NCBI GenBank assembly: GCA_965656875.1
Contig: CBFHMJ010000053.1
Location: 1 to 64,000, forward strand
From: CBFHMJ01 sp965656875
GTDB lineage: Bacteria > Pseudomonadota > Gammaproteobacteria > Enterobacterales > Alteromonadaceae
DNA: 64,000 bases
Direction: 5' to 3'
Positions 27,917 to 36,800 of the stretch are shown in pieces. The position numbers and the translations under genes are program-made. Within the stretch, counting starts at the first letter, position 1. Every line of letters begins with the position of its first letter. The notes beneath the pieces were generated by a model that saw only the letters and a program-made list of their open reading frames with translations, searched no databases and was not told the origin of the DNA.

Positions 27917-29137
27917 ATGAGAAAACTAACTATCAGTACTGGTTTAGCTCTCGGCGTTATTGTTTCGTCTGCTACTTTTGCGAATACCCCTTCTTTGATT
28001 CGCCATGATCAAACAACACAACGCTACCTCATTCAGTTTGATCGAGATTTAACACAAACAGACACTGTAATGCATGTGCTGAACACCTTTGATGTTCAAC
28101 CTTTAAGACAGTTACCCAGCGTTCAGTCCGTTGCGGCCATGCTGACACCTGCCGCCTATAAAGCGCTGAAAAACCACGAAAATGTCATCGCTATTGAGAA
28201 AGATCCGGTGCGTCATCTCCAGGAAGATCAGACGACTTACGGCATTACTGAAGTTCAGGCACCGATGGTCAGTGATTATGCAACCGGAAATCGAAAAGTT
28301 TGTATTATCGATACTGGTTATGCGCTGGGTCATGAAGATTTGATGAATGGTGAGCACGTTACTGGCGAATCCATCGACAGCACCAACGGCCAGGATCAAC
28401 TGGGCGCATGGTCTGCCGACAGCTATGGTCACGGCACGCATATCGCCGGGATTATCTCATCGGTAGACAATCACTATGGATTAGTCGGCGTCACCCCCGG
28501 CAATCGCATTAACCTGCATAATGTCAAAATCATTAATAATCCCAACTATTGGTCCATCTGGGGATCGGATGTCATAGCCGCCGTTGAAGCTTGTTCACAA
28601 GCGGGATCTCACGTCATTAATATGAGTATTGCCGGTCAGCATTACAGTGATATTGAAGAGCAGGCGATGCAACAGGCAACCGATCAGGGCGCTCTGCTGT
28701 TTGGTGCGTCAGGCAACCGTGGCTCCGGTGTTTACTTCTACCCCGCCAGCTACAAAGCTGTGGTTTCAGTGGGCGCAATCGATAGTGATCGACAAGCCTG
28801 GCGCTACACACAAGCGAACGATCAGGTCGAGCTGGTCGCTCCGGGTGTCGCCATTAAATCAACGATTCCGGGAAACCAGTATGCTGAAAAAGACGGCACG
28901 TCAATGGCTACAGCTTTTGCATCAGGCGTCGCAGGCCTGGTCTGGAGTCATTTCCCCGAATGTAGCAGCATGCAAATCAGATTTGCCATGACATCAGCAG
29001 CAAAAGATTTAGGTAACGCAGGCAGGGATGACACGTTCGGCTTTGGACTCGTCCAGGCCAAAGCAACTCTGGATTTACTGGAACAAGGTGGCTGTGATGC
29101 AGGGTTGGCGTCTTCTGAGCCTGAAGATCATTTTTAG
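27917..29137 (+). CDS. Secreted S8 family serine protease (subtilase) 1
   Basis: 406 residues from ATG 27917, with AAGGA just upstream; the frame opens earlier at 27854 but the signal peptide starts here (LTISTGLALGVIVSSATFA). An inhibitor-I9-like propeptide (QRYLIQFDRDL ... VIAIEKDPVRHL) precedes the catalytic domain. The triad is Asp132 (CIIDTGYALGHEDL), His172 (YGHGTHIAGII) and Ser329 (DGTSMATAFASGVAGLVWS), with oxyanion Asn267 (GASGNRG). It is probably exported and self-processed. It forms a tandem pair with the next gene, but lacks that gene's C-terminal extension and ends soon after the catalytic domain. Confidence 0.94.
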   Translation: MRKLTISTGLALGVIVSSATFANTPSLIRHDQTTQRYLIQFDRDLTQTDTVMHVLNTFDVQPLRQLPSVQSVAAMLTPAAYKALKNHENVIAIEKDPVRHLQEDQTTYGITEVQAPMVSDYATGNRKVCIIDTGYALGHEDLMNGEHVTGESIDSTNGQDQLGAWSADSYGHGTHIAGIISSVDNHYGLVGVTPGNRINLHNVKIINNPNYWSIWGSDVIAAVEACSQAGSHVINMSIAGQHYSDIEEQAMQQATDQGALLFGASGNRGSGVYFYPASYKAVVSVGAIDSDRQAWRYTQANDQVELVAPGVAIKSTIPGNQYAEKDGTSMATAFASGVAGLVWSHFPECSSMQIRFAMTSAAKDLGNAGRDDTFGFGLVQAKATLDLLEQGGCDAGLASSEPEDHF

Positions 29138-29220
29138 TCAGTTAATAAGGTCTGTACCAAGCATGAAACTCGTTATTGCCACAGTAACGAGTTTCATCAC
29201 AAAAACGTTGCTAAAACACT

Positions 29221-29260
29221 TATAAGATACACATTAATAATATAACTGCACCATTGATAG
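29221..29260 (+). promoter_or_regulatory. Upstream region shared by the two subtilase genes, copy 2
   Basis: This is the counterpart of 27821-27860, a gapless 40-nt match (about 31 identical). It lies ~55 bp before the second subtilase start, versus ~57 bp in the first copy, so spacing is also kept. Confidence 0.5.
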
Positions 29261-29315
29261 TACCCACACCAGGTTTTATCATCCACGTCCCTTTAATAAC
29301 ACCATAATTATTTTA

Positions 29316-31121
29316 ATGAACATTTTCTCTTTTAATACTTTGCTGGCTGCCGGACTGCTGACATCATCAGTAACTGTTGCTGCAGCTGCAGCCCCCACCC
29401 TCACTCACCATGAACAACACGCACAACGTTACCTGATCCAGTTTGCGCAACCGCTTGCGGAAAACCAACTGGCATCCAACGCGGCCATCACGGAAACTTT
29501 ACAACCCCTCGGGATACAACCTCTGCGTTACCTGGCGAATGTAAATGCGGTCGTCGCCACCCTGACACCAGACCGGGTTCAGGCCCTGAAAAGTCATCCT
29601 GACATCGCGACGCTTGAACCCGATCCCGTGCGGTATCTGCAAGATGACCAGACCACCTGGGGCATCACACAGGTGCAGGCACCACTGGTCAGCGACAGTG
29701 CAACAGGCAACCGGAAAATTTGTATTATTGATACCGGTTATGCGCTGGGCCATGAAGATTTAATGAGCGGTGAGCACGTTACTGGCGAATCCATCGACAG
29801 CACCAACGGCCAGGATCAACTGGGCGTCTGGTCCGAAGATAGTTATGGTCACGGTACGCATATCGCCGGCATTATTGCCTCGGTCGATAATAATTATGGG
29901 CTGGTTGGCGTAAATCCGGGCAATCGGATCAACCTGCACAACGTTAAAATCATCAACAATCCGCATTACTGGTCTATCTGGGGCTCTGATTTGATTGCCG
30001 CAGTGGATGCCTGCACCCAGGCTGGCGCCCATGTCATTAACATGAGTATTGCCGGTCAGGACGCCAGCGCACTGGAAGCACAGGCGATGCAACAGGCCGC
30101 AGACCAGGGCGCATTATTATTGGCGGCCTCCGGGAACCGGGGCTCTGACAGTTATTATTACCCGGCCAGTTATGACGCCGTGGTTTCGGTCGGTGCCATT
30201 GACAGCAATCAACACGCCTGGCGCTACACCCAGTCGAATGATCAGGTTGAACTGGTCGCCCCCGGCGTGGGCATTAAATCCACCATTCCGGGTGATCTGT
30301 ACGGCAAAAAAGACGGCACCTCCATGGCAACCGCCTTTGCCTCCGGTGTGGCCGGTCTGGTCTGGAGTCATTTCCCACAATGCAGTGCCACACAAATCCG
30401 TCAGGTGCTTACCGCCGCCGCGCAGGATCTGGGTGAAGCCGGTCAGGATGATACTTTCGGGTTTGGTCTGATTCAAGCCAAAGCTTCACTCACCCTGCTG
30501 GAGCAAGGCGGTTGTCATGCGGGCGCAGATACCTTCCCCTCCTGCAACGCGATTCTGGAAGCTGGCGGTAGTACAGGCGATGGTATGTACACCATTGATG
30601 TCGATGGTAACGGTCCGGTAGCACCCACCGAGGTCTATTGTGATATGACGCATCAAGGTGGTGGCTGGACTCTCTACGCTCGACACAAAGATGGCATCGC
30701 CACGGTTCAATCAGTTAACCCAGTTACTCCATCAAACTGGGGTGTAATAGCTGACCCATACTGGGTTCATCTACGAGACTCAATGAGCGTAGGTATGATG
30801 TTTCTGGACGAGTTCAATCGGGTTAGCCTAATCAATCGTAACAAAATTACTTCTGGTAATTGTCACTCGGTGCAAGATGTCGACAGTTTAACAAGTCTTC
30901 CAGGTTGGTCTCGATGGGCAATTTGGCATCAAGAAGCATCAGGTTGCGGTATATCAGGTCTTGATTACTCTAATATAGTGCTTGTAGGTTCCAGTTATGG
31001 GAGCTACGGTATCAGTGGAGCTGCTCTATATAACTGGACATCTCCAAAATTTGACATTTGGCCATATAGTTCAGCTCGGAGTTTTGAGCAACAAGATGAA
31101 ATGCTCTATTTCATCAAATAA
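29316..31121 (+). CDS. Secreted S8 family serine protease 2 with fibrinogen-like C-terminal domain
   Basis: 601 residues. A signal peptide (LLAAGLLTSSVTVAAAAA) and I9-type propeptide lead to a catalytic domain very similar to subtilase 1, with Asp139, His179 and Ser336. After ~residue 408 comes an extra ~190-residue domain that begins SCNAILEAGGSTGDGMYTID and continues EVYCDMTHQGGGWTLYA, a fibrinogen-related signature. It has four or more cysteines and the end DEMLYFIK. Such domains often bind glycans or acetyl groups, so the protease may be targeted to a surface or polymer. The DNA of this last domain looks richer in A/T than the catalytic part, hinting at a separate origin. No clear ribosome site precedes ATG 29316. 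Confidence 0.93.
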   Translation: MNIFSFNTLLAAGLLTSSVTVAAAAAPTLTHHEQHAQRYLIQFAQPLAENQLASNAAITETLQPLGIQPLRYLANVNAVVATLTPDRVQALKSHPDIATLEPDPVRYLQDDQTTWGITQVQAPLVSDSATGNRKICIIDTGYALGHEDLMSGEHVTGESIDSTNGQDQLGVWSEDSYGHGTHIAGIIASVDNNYGLVGVNPGNRINLHNVKIINNPHYWSIWGSDLIAAVDACTQAGAHVINMSIAGQDASALEAQAMQQAADQGALLLAASGNRGSDSYYYPASYDAVVSVGAIDSNQHAWRYTQSNDQVELVAPGVGIKSTIPGDLYGKKDGTSMATAFASGVAGLVWSHFPQCSATQIRQVLTAAAQDLGEAGQDDTFGFGLIQAKASLTLLEQGGCHAGADTFPSCNAILEAGGSTGDGMYTIDVDGNGPVAPTEVYCDMTHQGGGWTLYARHKDGIATVQSVNPVTPSNWGVIADPYWVHLRDSMSVGMMFLDEFNRVSLINRNKITSGNCHSVQDVDSLTSLPGWSRWAIWHQEASGCGISGLDYSNIVLVGSSYGSYGISGAALYNWTSPKFDIWPYSSARSFEQQDEMLYFIK

Positions 31122-31139
31122 CCTGTTGGCCTTTTAACA

Positions 31140-31182
31140 AAAAAAGCAGCGCATAGCTTATCCACCATGCGCTGCTTCTTTT
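31140..31182. terminator. Bidirectional Rho-independent terminator
   Basis: A stem of GCAGCGCAT paired with ATGCGCTGC is flanked by an A-run on the left and CTTCTTTTAT on the right. It lies between the convergent subtilase 2 and desaturase genes and could end both transcripts. Confidence 0.82.
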
Positions 31183-31209
31183 ATCCGTCATTGATAAAAC
31201 AATAAAGTC

Positions 31210-32160
31210 CTAACCAACCCCCACGCTCGACTTACTCAAATACAACCGTAAAAATCGCCAGTAGCCCTGGATCACAATCGCATTACTTTGATAAGTCGTG
31301 GATTGTGCGATCTGTTGATGTAACGCCTTGATGTTGTAAAAAGGCACAGTCGGAAACAAATGGTGGCTCAGGTGATAGTTCACACCACGAGTAACCACAA
31401 ACAGGTCATCGAACAGGTTGTTCATGATTTCATGGGTGCGGAATTCCAGCGGGACTTGCTGGTGTTGTTCGCTGGGAAAATGCTCAGCTAACATACGAAG
31501 TTCGTTGATAAACAACCCCCAGGTAGCAATTGGCACAACCCAGTACAACAGAAACAACGTCAATAGTGTCGGTGCAAACACAGCCAGCAATGCGACAAGC
31601 GTTATGCCGATCACAATGTGGAGACGGTCCTGGCTGCTACGCTTGAATCGACGACGTAAAAACTGCTGGGTCAGAAACAAAAAACCAATACCGGACAGTA
31701 ACCGTAAACAGCGAACTTTGCGGTCGTAGATACTGCGCTCGTATGCAGTTTCGTAGACATTAGCGTCCGGATCACCGTCTTTACCGAGATATTTATGATG
31801 TTCGAAGTGGCCTTTTCGGTAACTGTCAAAGCCAGTAATCAACGGCAGAAATAAGATGATATTGAAGAATTTCGCCACCTTATCATTCAGGGCTCTGTCT
31901 TTAAACATCATCCAGTGGCTGGCTTCATGCAAAGCAATGGATGCAATACCGATCAGCCGCGCACCGATAAACATCACGGCGATAATATAAGTCACCGGAT
32001 GCCAGTACAGTTCAGAAACCACCGCCACCAATGCCACCAGCATCAGATCAAACGCAATGTAGCGGGCTGCGGTGGTGTTATCTTTATCACTCAGTTCGCG
32101 CAGTGAATCAGCATCGATCATACCGCGCACCAGATTCTCAGATGTTGCCGACTGACTCAT
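31210..32160 (-). CDS. Membrane fatty-acid desaturase
   Basis: 316 residues with several membrane helices and the three histidine boxes of the diiron desaturase family: HEASH, HFEHH and HLSHH (in NYHLSHHLFPTVPFYN). It would insert a double bond in an acyl chain using O2. ATG 32160 has a near-perfect ribosome site (AAAGGAGGT). It is the last gene of the export/tailoring block downstream of the NRPS genes, 45 nt after the ABC permease. It may therefore desaturate a lipid tail of the peptide rather than serve general membrane lipid synthesis. That link is inferred from position only. Confidence 0.9.
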   Translation of the reverse strand: MSQSATSENLVRGMIDADSLRELSDKDNTTAARYIAFDLMLVALVAVVSELYWHPVTYIIAVMFIGARLIGIASIALHEASHWMMFKDRALNDKVAKFFNIILFLPLITGFDSYRKGHFEHHKYLGKDGDPDANVYETAYERSIYDRKVRCLRLLSGIGFLFLTQQFLRRRFKRSSQDRLHIVIGITLVALLAVFAPTLLTLFLLYWVVPIATWGLFINELRMLAEHFPSEQHQQVPLEFRTHEIMNNLFDDLFVVTRGVNYHLSHHLFPTVPFYNIKALHQQIAQSTTYQSNAIVIQGYWRFLRLYLSKSSVGVG

Positions 32161-32205
32161 GGTTTACCTCCTTTCAGACTTCAGGTAATTCACATCCAAC
32201 AGGCA

Positions 32206-34659
32206 TTAGCTGTCTCGTAACGCTTCATCCGGGTGGATATCAGCGGCCTGTTTTGCCGGGATCATCGCGGCAATCACAATAAACAACGCCAGGCTGATAC
32301 TGACGCCGAGATAAACCCAGACGTTATTCGGATTGATGCCCACTAATTGAGATTGCAGGCCGCGAACCAACACGACAGCCAGGCCGAGTCCGGCAACCAC
32401 GCCCAGTCCAACCTGAATCATTAAACGTTTTTGAATAAACAAAATGATGTCGAATTTCTTTGCACCCAGCGCTTTACGAATACCGAATTCCCGGCGCTGT
32501 TGCGAAATGGTGAAGAACAGGATGCCGACAATACCAATCAACGATAAAAACAGCGCAATAAAGGCAAATCCAATCATGATTTGTGATTGCAAATGGAAAT
32601 AGAATTGACTGATTTCCTGCCAGCGGGTAACAGTGCGTTGCAGGTTAATTGAGATATCCCGGTCTTGCTGACTCACCAGTTTCTCCACCACAGGTGCGGT
32701 GTTTTTACCACCACGACCACGAGTCAGAATAACCACGCCGCCTACCGGACTTTGCGCAATGGGTTCGTAAATGATTTCTGTACGGCGGCTTCGGCCTAAG
32801 TCGCCCTGGAAATTCAGGTAAGGCATCACACCCACAATGGTTCGCCAGGGTCTGGAGTCATCCACTCCAACCCGAACTTGTTGCCCGACGACATTGCCGC
32901 CCGGCGCGAGTTTTTCAGCCAGCGACTGGCTGACAATGGCGACCGGTTGTGAATTCAGATGATCGGTGTCATTAAACATTCGGCCCTGTGTCAGGGTAAT
33001 GCCCAACGCGCTGTCGAATCCTTCACCGATGTGAATACGTTTAGCAATGGGATGATCGGCGTCTTTATCGTAGGTTTCGCCAAACTCAGAGTAGTAATAC
33101 AGTGGCGCAGCTGCGCCTGGGCGAACGGAACTGAAAGAAAATGCAGCGATTTCTGCTTCATCACGCAGTCGTACCGATAACTCACGGTAAACGCGGGCTT
33201 TGCCTTCATCCTCAGCAAACTGATCGCCGGTCAGCGACACCATAGTGGTTAACACGCCCTGTTCGTCAAAGCCTGACGCTTTGTTTTTCAACGTCATGGA
33301 GCTTTGCACCAGGAATACCGCGCCGACCAGCAGCGCACAACTGAACATAATCTCACCGATAATCAGCGCAGAAATAAACTTGTTCTTCGCTCCACCAGAC
33401 ACAGCTGTAGCATTGGCTTTTAACGCGGAATTGATATCTGGTTTTGACATTTTTACTGCGGGAACGGCACCAGCGACCAGGGTTGAAAACACCAGCGCAA
33501 CCAGGGCAAACCAGAGCTGATGCAAATCGTCCAGACCAAAAGAAATGCCCTGACTCATCTTCTCTGCGATCCAGAACGGAACACTCGGGTCATTGCTAAC
33601 AATCATTTCGCCAACAGCCTGACTGATATACAGACCAATCCCAAACCCAATAATGCCGCCACTGATACAGACAATCGAACTTTCCAGCAGGAAACGAATA
33701 ATCAGGCGACGACGTGGCGCACCCAGGGCTGACTGCACGGCCAGTTCCAGCGACCGTTTATTACCCAGCGCCAGAAACAGGTTAGCGATGTTGGCACAGG
33801 CAATACCAAGTACCATCACACTGGCCAGAAACAGGGTATACACCACCGTTGGAATGTGATCGCCAATAAATTCAATAGTGTATGGCTGAACGTAAGCCGT
33901 GAAATTCTCATAAGCTTTGGGGTAGCGAGCCTGCATATTACTGACCAGCGCCCGGGATTCATGTTGCAAGGATGCGATTGTCGCTCCGGCTTTCAGCGTG
34001 GCAATAATATCGACAGAGGGGGTTTCATTGCGTCCGGTCAGGCCGTTGAAGTGAGTATTCAACGGTATCCATAATTGCTGGTTTCTGGGGTATTTGAAAT
34101 TCTTTTTCGTCACACCAATCACAGTATGCAACGTTTGATTGATACGAATTTTTCGGCCAATCAGATCAGAGCGTCGCTCATAAAAATCGCGCCAAAGGTC
34201 ATAACCCAGCACGACCACCGGCTCTGCGCCCGCTTGCATGTCCTGGTCGGCAATCACCCGGCCTAACAACGGTTTAACGGCTAACATCTCGAACACGGAT
34301 GCCGTGACTTCAGCCCCTTTAAAACGGCGAGATGATTCAGCGCCGCCGATGATTAAATCTTTGGCTAAGAACGCACCGCTGGCATCGACGTTATTCAGTT
34401 GTTCTGAGAATTCGAGATATTCCTCAACCGTGGCATCCCGTTGTCGGCTTTGGTTATTTTTGTCAATAAAGCCGAGGTGGACAAATCGATCCGGCTCATC
34501 AACCGGTAATGACGTCAGGTAATTCTGACCGCCGACATAAATAAACGTGGTCGCACCAATACCCAGCGCCATCGCGACTACCGCCAGAAACGACAATACA
34601 GGCGACGCTTTTAAGCCTGACCAGGCATTGGCTAATTCAAACTTTAATTCTTCCATCAT
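32206..34659 (-). CDS. ABC transporter permease, MacB-like/FtsX domains (duplicated type)
   Basis: 817 residues. It starts with a cytosolic stretch and helix (LSFLAVVAMALGIGATTFIYV) followed by a large MacB_PCD periplasmic domain. An FtsX block with three helices comes near residues 280-420. A second periplasmic domain follows, then a second FtsX block at the C-terminus (FIALFLSLIGIVGILFFTISQQRREFGIRKALGAKKFDI). This twofold architecture matches large MacB-type permeases that lack their own ATPase. It should work with the ATPase 32 nt upstream and the HlyD-like adaptor, drawing periplasmic substrate toward an outer-membrane channel. The NRPS product is the likely cargo, as for PvdT-like exporters. 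Confidence 0.9.
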   Translation of the reverse strand: MMEELKFELANAWSGLKASPVLSFLAVVAMALGIGATTFIYVGGQNYLTSLPVDEPDRFVHLGFIDKNNQSRQRDATVEEYLEFSEQLNNVDASGAFLAKDLIIGGAESSRRFKGAEVTASVFEMLAVKPLLGRVIADQDMQAGAEPVVVLGYDLWRDFYERRSDLIGRKIRINQTLHTVIGVTKKNFKYPRNQQLWIPLNTHFNGLTGRNETPSVDIIATLKAGATIASLQHESRALVSNMQARYPKAYENFTAYVQPYTIEFIGDHIPTVVYTLFLASVMVLGIACANIANLFLALGNKRSLELAVQSALGAPRRRLIIRFLLESSIVCISGGIIGFGIGLYISQAVGEMIVSNDPSVPFWIAEKMSQGISFGLDDLHQLWFALVALVFSTLVAGAVPAVKMSKPDINSALKANATAVSGGAKNKFISALIIGEIMFSCALLVGAVFLVQSSMTLKNKASGFDEQGVLTTMVSLTGDQFAEDEGKARVYRELSVRLRDEAEIAAFSFSSVRPGAAAPLYYYSEFGETYDKDADHPIAKRIHIGEGFDSALGITLTQGRMFNDTDHLNSQPVAIVSQSLAEKLAPGGNVVGQQVRVGVDDSRPWRTIVGVMPYLNFQGDLGRSRRTEIIYEPIAQSPVGGVVILTRGRGGKNTAPVVEKLVSQQDRDISINLQRTVTRWQEISQFYFHLQSQIMIGFAFIALFLSLIGIVGILFFTISQQRREFGIRKALGAKKFDIILFIQKRLMIQVGLGVVAGLGLAVVLVRGLQSQLVGINPNNVWVYLGVSISLALFIVIAAMIPAKQAADIHPDEALRDS

Positions 34660-34691
34660 GTAACCTCTGTCTCTCGTTAAACCGGGCCGGA

Positions 34692-35375
34692 TTACACGAC
34701 TTTACCGTCGAATAAGTTGAACTTATTCTGCGCAAAATCCAGATAACGAGAGTCATGAGTTACCATGCAAATCGTTGAGCCTTGTTGATGAAGTTCAGCC
34801 AGTAATTCCATCACCGCATCACCATTTTTTGAGTCCAGGTTACCCGTTGGTTCATCCGCCAGTAATACCGCTGGCTGGCCTACCAGCGCCCGGGCAACGG
34901 CTACCCGTTGCTGTTGACCACCGGACAATTGCGACGGTAAGTGATTCTTACGGTGAGACATCGCCACTTTATCCAGCGCCCACTCAACTCGCTCGGCACG
35001 TTCTTTTGTAGAAAGCCCTTTGCGGTAAGTAAGCGGTAACTCAACATTTTTCTGAATGGAAATATCACCAATCAGATTAAACGCCTGAAAGATGAAACCA
35101 ATTTGCTGATTACGGATTTCAGACCGCTGATCATGATTCAACGCAGTGACTTCACTGCCCTGTAATTTGTAAGAACCGGATGACGGTAAATCCAGTAATC
35201 CCAGAATCGACAGCAAGGTCGATTTACCGCAACCGGACGGGCCACTGATCGACACAAAATCGTTCTGTTTTACCTCCAGGCTAACCCCTGACAATGCATA
35301 GGTTTCCATTTCATCGGTATAGAAAACCTTATTGATATCAGAAAGTTCAATTACGCTCTTATTACTGCTTGTCAT
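34692..35375 (-). CDS. ABC transporter ATP-binding protein (LolD/MacB type)
   Basis: 227 residues with all ATPase motifs: Walker A GPSGCGKST, Q-loop IGFIFQAFNLI, signature LSGGQQQRV, Walker B VLLADEP, and the switch His in MVTHDSRYL. The length and the DEPTGNLD sequence are typical of the MacB/LolD subgroup. It lies between adaptor and permease genes, completing a tripartite efflux set. Confidence 0.95.
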   Translation of the reverse strand: MTSSNKSVIELSDINKVFYTDEMETYALSGVSLEVKQNDFVSISGPSGCGKSTLLSILGLLDLPSSGSYKLQGSEVTALNHDQRSEIRNQQIGFIFQAFNLIGDISIQKNVELPLTYRKGLSTKERAERVEWALDKVAMSHRKNHLPSQLSGGQQQRVAVARALVGQPAVLLADEPTGNLDSKNGDAVMELLAELHQQGSTICMVTHDSRYLDFAQNKFNLFDGKVV

Positions 35376-35447
35376 GAGTCCCGTCCTTACACCTGAATGA
35401 TTATTCGTTGTCTTTGTTTATTGTTATTGTCCTGGCGTCGTCGCTCG

Positions 35448-36701
35448 TTAGCGGCGTATCGCCAGAGTGTCGGCATCTGCCCATTCGCTCAAATCTGACA
35501 GAATCACCAGCTCGCCCGGTTCCAGCCCTTTCACAATCTGAATGCGATTGAGTGAGCTTTTACCAAAACTGACGTTACGTTTTTTCGCTTCGGTCTTGTC
35601 CTGATTCAACACAAACACCACAGCGTTCTCGCCATCACTGAGACGTGCTGGTCGTTGAATATGAACCACATTGTCAAACTTCTGGAGCTGGATGGTGCCG
35701 TCGATATTAAGGTCGGCCCGAGCGCCTTCCGGTAAGGCTTCATCCAGTTCAATATCAACCTGAATCGTGCCGTTTTTTACCAGTGGCGCGATACGGTAAA
35801 CATGGCCTTTAACCACGCCGTTGCGGGTATCGATTGATGCTTGCAGACCGGTGGCAATGTCTTTACCCCGGGTTTCGGGAATCTGGATTTCTGCAATTAA
35901 ATCGCCTGGTTTGGCAATACTGGTCAGGTCTTCACCTTTGTTGATTCGCTCGCCCGCCTCGACCAGCATGTCCTGCACAACCCCGGCGATTGCACTGCGA
36001 ACATACAGTGATTCTTCCTGCTGCTGTTTGTGTTGATAGGAAAATTTCAGCTCTTCGATCACCGCTTGCTGGGCATCAAGCTGAGCGTTGTAATAGGCAT
36101 CAAAGCCGTTGAGTTTGTTTTCAAATAGTTCGATTCGCTTGGCGAACATTTTGAATTCCAGCCTGGCGGCCTGAACATCAATGCCAGAGACAATGCCTTC
36201 GTCTTCCAGCTTTTCGTTTGCCTCTACTTTCAGCGCGGCAATGTCGTATTCAGAACGTGTGCCTTCCAGCGTATTCACCAAATCAATGCGTTCGTTATCC
36301 AACTGAGCTTTAAGTGATACGCCCTTTGCTTTTTCCGCTTCGAGCTTCAGGCGATATTCGTTCGCCTGCTGCTTCACATCCGGGTTAAACAGCTCAATCA
36401 ATACATCGCCCTGCGCGACGGTATCGCCGGGTTTGACATAAATTTTTTCAATCCGCCCTTCAACGTTTGACGCCATGCGGCGTAGTTCACGGGGTCGTAA
36501 AATCCCGGAGCCACCCACTTCCAGTGTCAGTTCTCCTTGCTTTACTTCATCAAACCAAAAACTGTCGCTTTGAATCTCCGGCACTTTGGGTGTTAACAGG
36601 CCGGTTGCAAGCCACATCACCAGTAACGCAACCGCGCCGTATATGAGTGGCTTTTTCTTGCCCAGTTTTTTCAGGTTGGACGTTTGTCGTACTTTATCCA
36701 A
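35448..36701 (-). CDS. HlyD/MacA-family periplasmic efflux adaptor
   Basis: 417 residues. One N-terminal membrane helix (LIYGAVALLVMWLATGLLT), then a lipoyl half (LRRMASNVEGRIEKIYVKPGDTVAQGDVLIELFNPD), and a long coiled-coil hairpin (~110-230). The second lipoyl half (YVRSAIAGVVQDMLVEAGERINKGEDLTSIA) and barrel domains follow. The start appears to be TTG at 36701, with GGTGA upstream; no in-frame ATG gives a full membrane segment. It probably joins the ABC permease/ATPase to an outer-membrane factor, which is absent from the window. Confidence 0.9.
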   Translation of the reverse strand: MDKVRQTSNLKKLGKKKPLIYGAVALLVMWLATGLLTPKVPEIQSDSFWFDEVKQGELTLEVGGSGILRPRELRRMASNVEGRIEKIYVKPGDTVAQGDVLIELFNPDVKQQANEYRLKLEAEKAKGVSLKAQLDNERIDLVNTLEGTRSEYDIAALKVEANEKLEDEGIVSGIDVQAARLEFKMFAKRIELFENKLNGFDAYYNAQLDAQQAVIEELKFSYQHKQQQEESLYVRSAIAGVVQDMLVEAGERINKGEDLTSIAKPGDLIAEIQIPETRGKDIATGLQASIDTRNGVVKGHVYRIAPLVKNGTIQVDIELDEALPEGARADLNIDGTIQLQKFDNVVHIQRPARLSDGENAVVFVLNQDKTEAKKRNVSFGKSSLNRIQIVKGLEPGELVILSDLSEWADADTLAIRR

Positions 36702-36800
36702 TGGATCACCATTTATCGTTTGTTGATAGTTTCATGTCAGGCGCTGTTACCATCAGCATTAGCCATTCAGGCCATGCAAACAGACGCCTTGTGTTTCTGG

